A DNA stretch of 64,000 nt from JAMLHH01 sp037189845 (GCA_037189845.1 JBBCIS010000008.1:639015-703014); one strand, 5' to 3'; counted from the first letter of the stretch, positions 45,783-54,851 are shown. Numbers and translations are program-made. The notes: a model not told the origin generated them from the letters alone.

Positions 45783-47270
45783 TTACCAGTTGTATACTTT
45801 GGAGAGCTTGTTTTCCAGGTATTGGTGGAAATACTCAAAATTAAGGCCTTCTCCGGTGACATTTTTGCACAAATCTTCTGCATCGTACAAACGTCCGAAA
45901 CGATGGATCTTTTCATTGAGCCAGCTTTTCAACGGCAACAAATCCCCTGTTGCAATCTTTTGTTCCAGATCAGGAATTTCCTGCTGTGCCTGACGGAAAA
46001 ACTGTGCCGCGTAAAAGCTTCCCAGCGAATAGGTAGCAAAATACCCCATACTACCATGTGCCCAGTGGATATCCTGTAATACGCCCTCATTGTCAGAAGG
46101 CACATCTATACCAAGATATTGCTTGTACATATTGTTCCATGCAGATTTGAGATCTTTGACTTCCAGCGAGCTTTCTACCAGTCGTTTTTCCAGCTCATAA
46201 CGGATCATGATGTGAAAATGATAGGTCAGCTCGTCCGCCTGCACGCGTATGAGCGACGGCTGTATGATATTGTTGGAGAGGTAAGCTTCTCTGGCTGTCA
46301 ATCCCTGGCACTGCTCAGGAAATGCTTCTGACAGCACCCGGAAATTATCCTCCCAGAATGCCCGGCTTCTGCCCACATTGTTTTCCCAAAGTCTGGATTG
46401 TGATTCGTGGATACCCAGGGAAACATATGTTCCTGCAGGCAAGCCATAATTTTCGTCCAACAGACCTTGTTCATATAATGCATGACCGCCTTCGTGCACG
46501 CTGCTCGAAAGCATATCGAATACATCATCTTCATTGGCGCGGGTGGTCACACGAACATCTTTAGCACTAAAGCTGGTACAAAACGGGTGCGGTGCATAAT
46601 CCTGACGCCCGGCAGAAAAGTCATAGCCCATTTTACGCAGAAATGCTTCAGTAATTGGCCACTGTCTGGCAGCCTCAAACTTTTTCCCTGCAAAACTATT
46701 TTGCGGTGCAGTACTATTATTGACTTTAGAAAGTAATTCCAATAAAGATGATTTCACTCCTTCAAAGAGCTGATCCACCATAGCTACTGTAGCACCCGGC
46801 TCGTATTCGTCCATCAGGGCATTATAAGGATGATCCTGATATCCCAGCAAAGCCGCTTCTTCTCTTTTCAATGCTACAATCTCTTCCAGTGCAGGAGCAA
46901 AAACGCTGAAATCATTGACTTTCCGGGCGGACTGCCATGCATTGAATGCTTTGGAGATGGTCTGGCTGAGCTTCTGAACAAATGCTGCGTTGTATTTCTG
47001 CTGGCGTTGAAAATCCTTTAAAGATATCTGTACATTGCGCTTCTGTTCCCAGCTCAAATTCTCATCCTGTAATAAATTTTCCAGTAGTTGGCCATATTCA
47101 GCATCTGTGCTCCACTCGTGTGCGATAACGCTCAGGGTAGCGATCTGACGACTTCTCGCCTCCGCTCCTTTTTCGGGCATCATCACCTCCTGATCCCATT
47201 GCAGCAAGGCGCACGCATAACGCACGTCTGCTATCTTCCCGTTATGCTCAACATACTTATCGTAACTCAT
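45783..47270 (-). CDS. M32 family metallocarboxypeptidase (carboxypeptidase Taq-like)
   Basis: A 495-residue cytosolic zinc carboxypeptidase that removes C-terminal residues from peptides. ATG 47270 (MSYDKYVEHNGKIAD) is preferred to the upstream in-frame ATG at 47291, which would run into the DUF423 gene. The zinc motif HEGGH has ligands His259 and His263 with catalytic Glu260; the third ligand lies in GIHESQSRLWE, diagnostic of M32. FHIMIRYELEKRLVE and DIHWAHGSMGYFATYSLG are further family blocks. It is the last of three minus-strand genes (ung, DUF423, M32) and is closed by a terminator. Confidence 0.95.
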   Translation of the reverse strand: MSYDKYVEHNGKIADVRYACALLQWDQEVMMPEKGAEARSRQIATLSVIAHEWSTDAEYGQLLENLLQDENLSWEQKRNVQISLKDFQRQQKYNAAFVQKLSQTISKAFNAWQSARKVNDFSVFAPALEEIVALKREEAALLGYQDHPYNALMDEYEPGATVAMVDQLFEGVKSSLLELLSKVNNSTAPQNSFAGKKFEAARQWPITEAFLRKMGYDFSAGRQDYAPHPFCTSFSAKDVRVTTRANEDDVFDMLSSSVHEGGHALYEQGLLDENYGLPAGTYVSLGIHESQSRLWENNVGRSRAFWEDNFRVLSEAFPEQCQGLTAREAYLSNNIIQPSLIRVQADELTYHFHIMIRYELEKRLVESSLEVKDLKSAWNNMYKQYLGIDVPSDNEGVLQDIHWAHGSMGYFATYSLGSFYAAQFFRQAQQEIPDLEQKIATGDLLPLKSWLNEKIHRFGRLYDAEDLCKNVTGEGLNFEYFHQYLENKLSKVYNW

Positions 47271-47271
47271 C

Positions 47272-47664
47272 CTACAGATTTTTTGCCACATGAATACCTA
47301 ATAAAATCCAGCCTATTATCAGAAATGTACCACCTATCGGTGTGACAGGTCCCAAAAAACGACTCCATGATTCGATGCCCAATAAGGATCTGGTAGCCAG
47401 CAGATACAATGATCCAGAGAATAGCAACATTCCCGCAATCACAAAATTAGCCGACCATTGCAATAAGCCTCCCGGATATTTGACAGCCAGCAGGCCGATA
47501 GCCAGCAACAGCAATACGTGATAATACTGATATTCTACTCCTTTCTGAAAGATATCCAATCCGTAAGCATCTATTTTTGCTTTCAATCCGTGTGCTCCGA
47601 AAGCACCCAGCACCACAGCCGCTGCTCCGAAAAACGATGCTGCTGTCAATATAAATTTTGCCAT
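47272..47664 (-). CDS. DUF423 family small membrane protein
   Basis: A 130-residue integral membrane protein with four hydrophobic helices. The N-terminus (FFGAAAVVLGAFGAHGLK) and the end VTPIGGTFLIIGWILLG are the conserved DUF423 (YwdK/YgdD) signatures. The function of the family is unknown. It follows ung by 10 bp, and its stop nearly touches the start of the M32 carboxypeptidase. Confidence 0.93.
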   Translation of the reverse strand: MAKFILTAASFFGAAAVVLGAFGAHGLKAKIDAYGLDIFQKGVEYQYYHVLLLLAIGLLAVKYPGGLLQWSANFVIAGMLLFSGSLYLLATRSLLGIESWSRFLGPVTPIGGTFLIIGWILLGIHVAKNL

Positions 47665-47674
47665 AAAAACTGAT

Positions 47675-48358
47675 TTATAATCGCCAGTCGATTGCTGACT
47701 GACCTTGTTGTTGAAGTAATTGATTGGTTTTGGAAAAATGCTTACAGCCCAAAAATCTTGTTACCGAAAAAGGAGAAGGATGTGCGGACATCAGTACATG
47801 ATGCTTGCTTTTATCAATTAATGCCGCCTTTTCCTGTGCATATCTGCCCCAAAGGATAAAAACGACTCCGGTCCTCTTTTCTGATATTTTGCGGATGACT
47901 GCATCTGTAAATTCTTCCCAGCCCTTCTTCTGATGAGAAGCTGCCTGGTGAGCTTCTACAGTCAGAATAGCATTGAGCAGCAATACTCCCTGTTGCGCCC
48001 ATTTAGTCAGATTGCCGCCTGACGGTATATCTATACCCAGATCACTGTTCAGCTCCTTAAAGATATTGACGAGTGACGGCGGCGGTTTGATGCCATCCGG
48101 TACAGAAAAGGACAATCCATGAGCCTGTCCGTCGCCATGATAAGGATCCTGCCCTAATATCACTACTTTGACCTGATAAAATGGTGTGGTATTAAAAGCA
48201 TTGAAAATCAGTGGTGCCGGAGGAAAAATCTGTTTACCTGATTGTCTTTCCTGCTGCAAAAACTGTTTTAAACTTCTGAAATATGGTTTCTGAAATTCAT
48301 CCCAAAGCACTTCTTTCCACGATGCTTCGATCTGAGGATTGATTTCCGGTAGATTCAT
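47675..48358 (-). CDS. ung: Uracil-DNA glycosylase
   Basis: A 227-residue base-excision repair enzyme that removes uracil from DNA. The water-activating motif GQDPYHGDGQAHGLSFSVP contains the catalytic Asp, then KWAQQGVLLLNAILTV and the DNA-intercalation motif SAHPSPFS with the catalytic His. Size is standard for family 1 UDGs. It is the first gene of the ung-DUF423-M32 run. Confidence 0.97.
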   Translation of the reverse strand: MNLPEINPQIEASWKEVLWDEFQKPYFRSLKQFLQQERQSGKQIFPPAPLIFNAFNTTPFYQVKVVILGQDPYHGDGQAHGLSFSVPDGIKPPPSLVNIFKELNSDLGIDIPSGGNLTKWAQQGVLLLNAILTVEAHQAASHQKKGWEEFTDAVIRKISEKRTGVVFILWGRYAQEKAALIDKSKHHVLMSAHPSPFSVTRFLGCKHFSKTNQLLQQQGQSAIDWRL

Positions 48359-48477
48359 AAGTTGAAGATAAGGATAAAGGAGGAATGAGAAAATTCAGAT
48401 TCATGCATTTTTATTATTCTTATGACTTATTACCAAATCATGACACCATGAATGATGGAGAGTATTTAAGATTCATT

Positions 48478-48596
48478 TTCCGGGTGGCTCCTGCGGATCA
48501 GGCTTTCGCTCCATCTTCCCTCATTCCCACGGGCTAAAACCACGTGGCTATTCAGGCGATATTCCGCTCTATCCCTGCCACGAGCAGAGCTGCTCA
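48478..48596 (+). repeat. Dispersed intergenic element, copy 2
   Basis: Carries GGATCAGGCTTTCGCTCC and, 60 bp later, TTCCGCTCTATCCCTGCCAC then CGAGCAG. Core words and their order match the element at 45638-45724 read on the minus strand. The surrounding gap 48359-48934 contains no gene that I can support. Confidence 0.5.
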
Positions 48597-48770
48597 CTAA
48601 AAGCTTTAGATTGCTATATCACACGTCACCACTTATTCATTGTCTCCCGGCGTATTGCTTTGTCATTTTTAATATCTATAGAGTTACACAATGATAGTTT
48701 CTTTATCAACTATCCTGACACTCGTGCTTCTTATAGCAGTCATCTGCACGTTGTTTTGCTGATAAAAATA

Positions 48771-48798
48771 AAGAAGGCGACCTCACAGCCGCCGTCTT
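48771..48798 (-). terminator. Terminator downstream of the catalase unit
   Basis: AAGAAGGCG at 48771-48779 pairs with CGCCGTCTT at 48790-48798 with one mismatch, and the minus strand continues into TTTATTTTTATC. Fits termination of the gene ending at 48935. Confidence 0.55.
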
Positions 48799-48934
48799 TT
48801 CTTAAACATTCTACAGTTATTTTCTTATTATAATATAATAACTAATTGATTTTAAATACAATAGACTATAATTATATATTTACCCAAATAAATAGCAGAA
48901 ATTAAATGACATATCAAAACATATATAAGTTGCG

Positions 48935-49156
48935 CTATGAATTATGTAACATAGAATGCTTTTCAAGGTTAATATGGTACGTGTAATTAGTGCTCACTAT
49001 AATATCATTTGCATCAAAATGTTTTACGATTCCTTTACTCTCTAAAACAACTACCCAACAGGTATTTTGATGCATTCCATAATCAATTAAAAATAGTGCC
49101 TGACCTTTTCCTAAAGGAGTTTCTACCGGAATAGTAGGATTTAATTGCAGTAACAT
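48935..49156 (-). CDS. Small conserved hypothetical protein
   Basis: A 73-residue soluble protein (LQLNPTIPVETPLGKGQALF, IDYGMHQNTCWVVVLESKG). Short proteins with this 'L.L.P.IPV.TP.G.G.A' start, a 'DYG...N..WV' middle and a closing 'N...G' segment are common in bacteria and their phages, and bind or act on nothing known to me; the resemblance is from memory. It starts 15 bp after the catalase stop on the same strand and is probably co-transcribed. Confidence 0.65.
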   Translation of the reverse strand: MLLQLNPTIPVETPLGKGQALFLIDYGMHQNTCWVVVLESKGIVKHFDANDIIVSTNYTYHINLEKHSMLHNS

Positions 49157-49171
49157 AGAACACCGGATTAA

Positions 49172-51322
49172 TTATGCTGGATTATTTCTAATTTCCTCTA
49201 AATCCCACACGCGATGATTTGCGATTGCCTTTATAAAAGCATCTGTAAATCCTTTATCTGCTTCTTTAAGAACTGCAGAATCATCATGTTTTTTCTCTGC
49301 AATGTGAGATGCTTCAAATACGGTATCAGTATCTGCTCCAAATGCAATCGCTTTACAGTGCTTATATGCTTCATTTACAAAAAGAAGCGTAGCCGGCTTA
49401 TTTTCATCGTTCATCAAAGTATTTGCAGAAGCTTTTCCCGAACAAATATAGAGTGCATCAAAACATACACTGGCAGTACTGGTCAGCGAATGATCCGGGA
49501 TAAATGTACTCTTATCATCTCCGGTTTTTGGAGCCATATCATCAGCGATAATTTCAACCACAGCCCCTTCTTTTTCTAACCGGGTCCGTAAATCATTTAC
49601 TGCTTTTGTATTTACTCCATTTGACAGAATAAAGCCAATTTTCCTCGATTTAATCGTATCCTTCACGGTAGCAGACATGCTTAAAGGGGCAGACTTTTTC
49701 AACTGCAGCTCAATTTCTTTACTCTGCAATTCTTTTGCATTCGTATCCGCAGGAATACTTTCATTAGGTTGCTTAGGTTTGAATGGTTTAATACCTAGTT
49801 TCTTTCCAACATGATTAGCCAGATCCATATTAATAAAGCAAAGAAGTCCCACCATTCTTTCCCGTATGGACCGTGTCTGAACTTTACTCAGCTCAAATAT
49901 TAAAGCATTGGCTAAATGCCTCTTTTCCGATGCTGACTGACTATTATAAAAGAGCTTAGCCTGAGCATAATGTTCTACAAAGCTCTGGCTTCTGGAACGG
50001 ATTTTATGAGCATCTACCCTTTCATTGTGACTCGTGAATCCTCCGTCTTTCCACATTGACTGAAACGGACAACCACCGCCTAAGGTGTTAGGCTCATAGC
50101 TTACCTGCCCTTTGGCAATTTGTTGCCGCATATGTCCGTCCCGTTGATTATTGTGAATTCCATTCACAGGTCTATTGATAGGTATCTCATGAAAATTAGG
50201 TGAACCTAATCTCGAAAGCTGAGTATCGGTGTAAGAAAACAATCTTCCCTGTAAAAGCGGATCATTTGTAAAATCAATTCCCGGCACAATATGTCCCGGA
50301 TGAAATGCGATCTGCTCTGTTTCCGCAAAAAAATTATCCGGGTTTCTATCCAGGACCATTTTCCCAACAATCTGAACGGGAACTAACTCTTCAGGAATAA
50401 GTTTCGTAGGATCTAATAAATCAAAATCAAATATATGTTCATCTTCCTCCGGAACTACCTGTAGCCCTAACTCCCACTCGGGATACGCTCCTTTTTCAAT
50501 AGCCTCCCATAAATCTCTTCTGTGAAAGTCAGGATCTTTTCCACTAATTTTTGTTGCTTCATCCCAGGCTACAGAATGTACACCCAATACTGGCTTCCAG
50601 TGGAATTTTACAAAATGAATCTTTCCTGCTTCGTTCACTAATTTAAAAGTATGTACCCCAAAACCTTCCATCATCCGCAAGCTTCTGGGAATAGCTCTAT
50701 CACTCATGACCCACATGATCATGTGCAGGCTTTCAGGCATTAAAGAAATAAAATCCCAGAATGTATCGTGAGCAGATGCAGCTTGAGGCATGCCATGGTG
50801 GGGCTCAGGCTTTACAGCATGTACCAAATCCGGAAATTTCATTGCATCCTGAATAAAAAACACCGGAATATTATTACCTACTAAATCAAAATTACCTTCC
50901 TGAGTATAGAATTTAACCGCAAACCCTCTTACATCTCTTGCTAAGTCAGTAGAACCTGCACCTCCCGCAACAGTAGAAAATCTTACAAATACAGGAGTAG
51001 GTTTAGAAGTATCATTGAGAAACTGTGCCCGGGTATATTTACTTAAATTCTCATAAAGATAAAAATGGCCATGAGCACCGGATCCTCTTGCATGCACTAT
51101 CCTTTCCGGTATTCTTTCGTGATCAAAATGAGTAATTTTTTCTCTGAGAATAAAATCCTCCAGGAGAGAAGGCCCTCTGTCTCCTGCTTTTAAGCTATTT
51201 TGATTATCGCTAATTTTTAATCCCTGATTAGTGCTTAGCGCCTGATCACTATTATCAACAGAATGTTTTGCTAACTGAATAGCCTTCTCATTGAGAGAAT
51301 TTTCTTTTTTCACTCTTCCCAT
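49172..51322 (-). CDS. katE: Large-subunit catalase (HPII-type) with C-terminal DJ-1/GATase1-like domain
   Basis: A 716-residue clade II monofunctional catalase that breaks down hydrogen peroxide. The distal haem histidine is His77 in ERIVHARGSGAHG, the distal asparagine is in LVGNNIPVFFIQD, and the proximal haem-ligand tyrosine is in RLFSYTDTQLSRLG. After about residue 560 comes a flavodoxin-like DJ-1/PfpI domain (IGFILSNGVNTKAVNDLR), found only in large-subunit catalases. Cytosolic, length as expected. Likely induced in stationary phase or oxidative stress; a 700-bp non-coding stretch lies upstream. Confidence 0.96.
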   Translation of the reverse strand: MGRVKKENSLNEKAIQLAKHSVDNSDQALSTNQGLKISDNQNSLKAGDRGPSLLEDFILREKITHFDHERIPERIVHARGSGAHGHFYLYENLSKYTRAQFLNDTSKPTPVFVRFSTVAGGAGSTDLARDVRGFAVKFYTQEGNFDLVGNNIPVFFIQDAMKFPDLVHAVKPEPHHGMPQAASAHDTFWDFISLMPESLHMIMWVMSDRAIPRSLRMMEGFGVHTFKLVNEAGKIHFVKFHWKPVLGVHSVAWDEATKISGKDPDFHRRDLWEAIEKGAYPEWELGLQVVPEEDEHIFDFDLLDPTKLIPEELVPVQIVGKMVLDRNPDNFFAETEQIAFHPGHIVPGIDFTNDPLLQGRLFSYTDTQLSRLGSPNFHEIPINRPVNGIHNNQRDGHMRQQIAKGQVSYEPNTLGGGCPFQSMWKDGGFTSHNERVDAHKIRSRSQSFVEHYAQAKLFYNSQSASEKRHLANALIFELSKVQTRSIRERMVGLLCFINMDLANHVGKKLGIKPFKPKQPNESIPADTNAKELQSKEIELQLKKSAPLSMSATVKDTIKSRKIGFILSNGVNTKAVNDLRTRLEKEGAVVEIIADDMAPKTGDDKSTFIPDHSLTSTASVCFDALYICSGKASANTLMNDENKPATLLFVNEAYKHCKAIAFGADTDTVFEASHIAEKKHDDSAVLKEADKGFTDAFIKAIANHRVWDLEEIRNNPA

Positions 51323-51666
51323 ACCCTTTAATTTTATTCATCACAATCAGTTTAAACTAAACGTTAAGCCAGCTTTAAGGTTTCACCAATTATATAAATA
51401 ATTCATCACATGGGATATTGAATCAATTTTATACAGTTATATAATTTCCAGCAAATTGAATATCAATCAATCAGACTACAAATGTTATATAAAAATAAAT
51501 TTCTTTTTATGCTGAAAATAAACTTTTAACCTAGGTAGTATTATCTCATATACGCTCCGGTTCAGACTGAACATTTTTAGATTTTCGATTTACAGTTCTC
51601 TTTTAAAAATCATCTAAAGGTCGCATATGATTTGAGAAATCAATCCGATAAATTTAACGTCAATAA
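51323..51666. other. AT-rich gap upstream of katE, no gene seen
   Basis: No convincing coding frame. It should contain the katE promoter and the degraded continuation of the truncated gene at 51667-51702. Confidence 0.4.
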
Positions 51667-51702
51667 TTACTCTTGAACCTTCCATCCTAAATTTTCTTCC
51701 AT
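51667..51702 (-). pseudogene. Truncated start of an orphan immunity-type gene
   Basis: An 11-codon frame (MEENLGWKVQE) opens at ATG 51702 directly after the same upstream sequence (AAATTATTGTTTTA... on the plus strand) that precedes the intact gene at 54390-54851. It then stops. The shared upstream region suggests a former cassette gene that has been lost. Confidence 0.4.
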
Positions 51703-52010
51703 AAATTATTGTTTTACTGTCGTGGTATGTCCTCCTGCTTTTCAAGCCGGATTTTCTGACACATCTACACATTTTCTTATATCTATCAATCCTGTACTCA
51801 TATCATATAACTTTCTGATTATCAATATTACCTACACTTTTGATACATCAACTTCACAATAACTACATTTCCCCTCGCTTTTTTTCATAAAAAACAAATC
51901 GGGCTACCTCATGGGTAGCCCGATTTTCAACTATTTTCATTCGATTTTAGACATAAAAAGTTGATTTAAAATGCCACCAACACTTTTGGTACATTGCCAC
52001 ACACTTCTGA
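51703..52010. repeat. Cassette-spacer module, copy A (complete)
   Basis: The left half (51703 to about 51825) matches copy C (54852 onwards) and the right half (about 51813-52010) matches copy B (53643-53840). It contains a hairpin terminator at 51896-51926 flanked by the direct repeats ACACTTTTGATACATCAAC (51834) and ACACTTTTGGTACATTGCC (51980), with a third degenerate copy at 52001. Confidence 0.8.
51896..51926 (-). terminator. Hairpin terminator of the orphan toxin-tip cassette
   Basis: AAATCGGGCTACC and GGTAGCCCGATTT form a 13-bp perfect stem. It lies 98 bp beyond the end of the immunity-type gene at 52024 on the minus strand. A nearly identical hairpin closes the next cassette at 53733. 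Confidence 0.85.
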
Positions 52011-52023
52011 TACATTGCCCCCA

Positions 52024-52539
52024 TTACCCGGGTAAAAATCTAAAACTATAAACCCACAGAATGATCGAACCAACTATAAAAGCAAAAGACGACAAACCAT
52101 ATTGCCACTTTTCTTGCTTCGACCATTTATCAAACTGTCTAAAATATCGGATGTATTTATCCTTCTGAAAAACCGTATAATGGCAAATTATATATGCCAA
52201 AGCCATGCAGAATACGAAAGGCCCACGCCATGAAATATTAAGCGGATTATTCAATATGTAGCTAATTGTTAAATAAAATGAAAATACTGTAAAAAAAATG
52301 ATAATTACCAGTCCACCTCCCGATATCATTACTGAAAATCCATATCTCTTATCTGTCCAAATTTTATTCACTACATCAAGATGCGTTGTCCCCTGCTCTT
52401 CAAACTTTCTTCCAACAGCTGGTATTTTCCCTAATAATAAAAATGGATTCAGCTTATTAGACAACATATGCAGCCTGTAATCTAACCTATAAATACAATA
52501 ATGTATAATATTAAGGAAGTGTTCAATTTTCTTCATCAT
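52024..52539 (-). CDS. Membrane protein, likely immunity partner of the orphan RHS tip
   Basis: A 171-residue protein with three hydrophobic segments (VIIIFFTVFSFYLTISYIL, FVFCMALAYIICHY, FAFIVGSIILWVYSF) and a basic N-terminal region. I do not recognise the family. It begins 19 bp after the stop of the orphan RHS tip, on the same strand. Immunity genes for polymorphic toxins normally lie at this place. A membrane-embedded immunity protein would suit a toxin that inserts into the inner membrane, which the glycine-zipper end of the neighbouring tip suggests. The role is an inference from position and topology. Confidence 0.65.
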   Translation of the reverse strand: MMKKIEHFLNIIHYCIYRLDYRLHMLSNKLNPFLLLGKIPAVGRKFEEQGTTHLDVVNKIWTDKRYGFSVMISGGGLVIIIFFTVFSFYLTISYILNNPLNISWRGPFVFCMALAYIICHYTVFQKDKYIRYFRQFDKWSKQEKWQYGLSSFAFIVGSIILWVYSFRFLPG

Positions 52540-52558
52540 AACTTTTTATTTACAGTAA

Positions 52559-53575
52559 TTAACGATCATGAAGGTAATCAACTGCACTGCCACCAATAGC
52601 ACCTCCTAAGTAGCTACCTCCAATACCGAAACCAAATCCTCCTATTACACCTCCTATTACCGCTCCAGGAATAGCCCCAACACCACCAAACCAGACACCA
52701 ACCGCAGCTCCTGCTGCAGCTCCTCCTTTAGCCAGTGCAATACTTCCAACAGTACTAGCGGCAGCATGTTGTGCATTGTACCCAAATTTGTTCCCATCAA
52801 GTTCGTAACCTTCAATTGTTGAGTAAACACCTATACCTGCTTCTACCACAACAGCGGCTATACCTGCCAATTTGTAACTATTTGCTGCTTTTAATGCACC
52901 AGCCCTGCTCCCAGTAAATTGATTAGGTCCACGACCTGAAAATCCTTCATAATACTTTCCATTTTTTCCAAGCCAATAACCTTGGCTTACAGAAAGTCCT
53001 TCGAGCGCACCTAAAACACCACCACCAATAGTTAACGCATGATTAGTTTTACTAAAATCAGTCATTCTGTTTCTAACACCATTCCTCCCATATGGTAATT
53101 GGCTAATTGTGGCATTATTTCTTTTTGTCCATCCAACACCTTCTACATAAGAATGGGTTTCTCTGTATTTTTCAATCCTTGAAAGTCTTTTTTTATCGGA
53201 TAGGCCATCTCTATAATCCCCAGCATCATTTCCTCCTGAATATCCCCATTCTTTTGTCGCTTCGTTATACTTGATACCACTTCCTCCATTGATAGTATTC
53301 CTTATTTTTGCTCCTATTTTAGAATAATCTAAAAGTGGGTCACTATACCATACAGGGCTATTTCTAAACATTGCATAAGGGCTTTCCCATTCTACTGGTT
53401 TAGGGTCTGTATTCCAGCGATAGACTATACGTGGGTCGTACTCTCCATGTAATGCAGTGTAGTGATTTCCAGCTCCCTTTAGCTCATTTGTCTTCTCGAT
53501 TCCATTAAACCCGAACCGATATCTATTCAAAGAACTGCTGCCTGTAAAGGTATAATTTCTACCCGGCATTACCAT
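52559..53575 (-). CDS. Orphan RHS C-terminal tip with glycine-zipper toxin-like domain
   Basis: A 338-residue protein that starts inside RHS core sequence. MVMPGRNYTFTGSSSLNRYR corresponds to MVMPSRSYTFNGNSSLNKYR in the full RHS protein at 55558-63933, and the match extends upstream of the ATG (PVYSSQDYYAFG) until an in-frame stop. After about 60 residues the sequence becomes unique. The last 130 residues (AGIAAVVVEAGIGVYSTIEG, IPGAVIGGVIGGFGFGIGGS) form a glycine-zipper hydrophobic block as in membrane-inserting toxins. It has no signal peptide and no full RHS shell, so it is probably a silent, displaced cassette that becomes active only after recombination onto an intact RHS gene. Immunity-type gene 19 bp downstream. 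Confidence 0.75.
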   Translation of the reverse strand: MVMPGRNYTFTGSSSLNRYRFGFNGIEKTNELKGAGNHYTALHGEYDPRIVYRWNTDPKPVEWESPYAMFRNSPVWYSDPLLDYSKIGAKIRNTINGGSGIKYNEATKEWGYSGGNDAGDYRDGLSDKKRLSRIEKYRETHSYVEGVGWTKRNNATISQLPYGRNGVRNRMTDFSKTNHALTIGGGVLGALEGLSVSQGYWLGKNGKYYEGFSGRGPNQFTGSRAGALKAANSYKLAGIAAVVVEAGIGVYSTIEGYELDGNKFGYNAQHAAASTVGSIALAKGGAAAGAAVGVWFGGVGAIPGAVIGGVIGGFGFGIGGSYLGGAIGGSAVDYLHDR

Positions 53576-53642
53576 ACCAAAAGCATAATAATCCTGCGAG
53601 CTGTATACCGGGGGTCTTAGAGTTGCTGTACTCTATTGTGTA

Positions 53643-53840
53643 TTATAAAATCCTGATTATCAATCTCAGCAATACTTTTGATACATCAACCTCACAACAA
53701 CTACATTTCACTCGCTTTTTTCAATAAAAAACAAATCGGGCTATCCATGAGGTAGCCCGATTTTCAACTATTTTTATTCTATTTTGGACATAAAATGTTG
53801 ACTTCTAATATCACCAACACTTTTGGCACATTACCCAATT
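53643..53840. repeat. Cassette-spacer module, copy B
   Basis: Matches the right half of copy A: the TGATTATCAAT start, direct repeat ATACTTTTGATACATCAAC at 53672, hairpin at 53733-53763, and second direct repeat ACACTTTTGGCACATTACC at 53817. It lies between the orphan tip and the 53868-54302 gene. Confidence 0.8.
53733..53763 (-). terminator. Hairpin terminator, second copy
   Basis: AAATCGGGCTA pairs with TAGCCCGATTT, with a further CC/GG pair after a bulge. Near-identical to the hairpin at 51896. It closes the gene ending at 53868 on the minus strand. Confidence 0.85.
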
Positions 53841-53867
53841 AGTTGATCCATTAACTATTCTAACATA

Positions 53868-54302
53868 TCATTCCCCATTACCGACTAAGCCCTTCATCCA
53901 ATCTTTTGCGATTCCAGCCCCTTCTATAACATACCAATTTATAGCTATCAAATAAGAGAATTTTTTATTTGTCACAAAATATTCCATTCCAAAAGAGTTT
54001 TCCATTATCTCTCCAAGTCTTTGACTTGAATCTATTAGAATTACTTCATTTCTATTATTATTTTCTTGGTCAAAAAACACATAAATAGGTTCATTATTCA
54101 AGTGAGAAGAGTATGTAAATTCATTACCATTAAGAGGGATAGAAATAGAATCAAATTGAATTGCAAGATGACCTGATTTTTTTCCTACTTTATATTTATC
54201 AAAAACTTTTTTGATAATATTTACTGACTCTTCTTTAAAAAGTATTCTGCAACCTATGCCCAGTTCCCTACAAACTTTTTCTAATTCAACACTATTTTTC
54301 AT
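53868..54302 (-). CDS. Orphan immunity-type protein (possibly DUF6756-like)
   Basis: A 144-residue soluble protein (MKNSVELEKVCRELGIGCRI). The strand EPIYVFFDQENNNRNEVIL, a helix with LGEIMENSFGMEYFVTNKKF and a closing YLIAINWYVIEGAG resemble, from memory, the DUF6756 group of small proteins found beside polymorphic toxins. It has no signal peptide or membrane segment, so a matching toxin would act in the cytoplasm. No toxin tip directly precedes it; the 54390-54851 gene lies upstream by 87 bp. Probably a retained immunity gene from an earlier tip. Confidence 0.55.
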   Translation of the reverse strand: MKNSVELEKVCRELGIGCRILFKEESVNIIKKVFDKYKVGKKSGHLAIQFDSISIPLNGNEFTYSSHLNNEPIYVFFDQENNNRNEVILIDSSQRLGEIMENSFGMEYFVTNKKFSYLIAINWYVIEGAGIAKDWMKGLVGNGE

Positions 54303-54389
54303 ACATTATTTTTATCTAGTAGCTGGAATATCATCAGTAAAAATATAACCTCTCACCCTACTGCTCCTTTTCCAGGAGTCTGACACCAG

Positions 54390-54851
54390 CTATTCTGATA
54401 AATTACCCCAAACAGTATATCCGCCTTCCCTTAAAGCAATAATCAAAATGTAATTATTGTCATTAATTTCTTTTTGATTCGTTAATTGCCATGGTTCTTC
54501 TGTTGTTTCATCAATAGGAGTTCCTGATATTTTTAAAACGGTCTCATCTGTATAGGTAAAAACAATATCAGCGAAAACAGAACATTCTACTTTTTTAATT
54601 TGTTTTAGATTCACTTGATTTAATATTAACAAATCTTTCTGTTCAATAGTTAAACCTTCAATATTAATTTCGGGAAATATTTCAAGTTCGGAATCAATAA
54701 TTATACGAATATCGCCTTGCGGATTACGAAAGTCTATAAATCTCATTTGATGAAGGATTCCATAACTTTCCACCGATGCCCCTACTAATAATTTGGATAT
54801 TATATTATTTACATACCCTATTACTTCTTCATTACTAAAAATTTTTTCCAT
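54390..54851 (-). CDS. Orphan immunity-type protein, unknown family
   Basis: A 153-residue soluble protein I do not recognise. It has an N-terminal helix (FSNEEVIGYVNNIISKLLVG), a beta-rich centre (YGILHQMRFIDFRNPQGDIR, IIIDSELEIFP) and a closing LTNQKEINDNNYILIIALRE. Size, AT-rich composition and place within the RHS cassette row fit an immunity protein without its toxin. The 120 bp upstream (copy C) also precede the truncated gene at 51667-51702, so the pair derive from a duplicated unit. Confidence 0.55.
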   Translation of the reverse strand: MEKIFSNEEVIGYVNNIISKLLVGASVESYGILHQMRFIDFRNPQGDIRIIIDSELEIFPEINIEGLTIEQKDLLILNQVNLKQIKKVECSVFADIVFTYTDETVLKISGTPIDETTEEPWQLTNQKEINDNNYILIIALREGGYTVWGNLSE

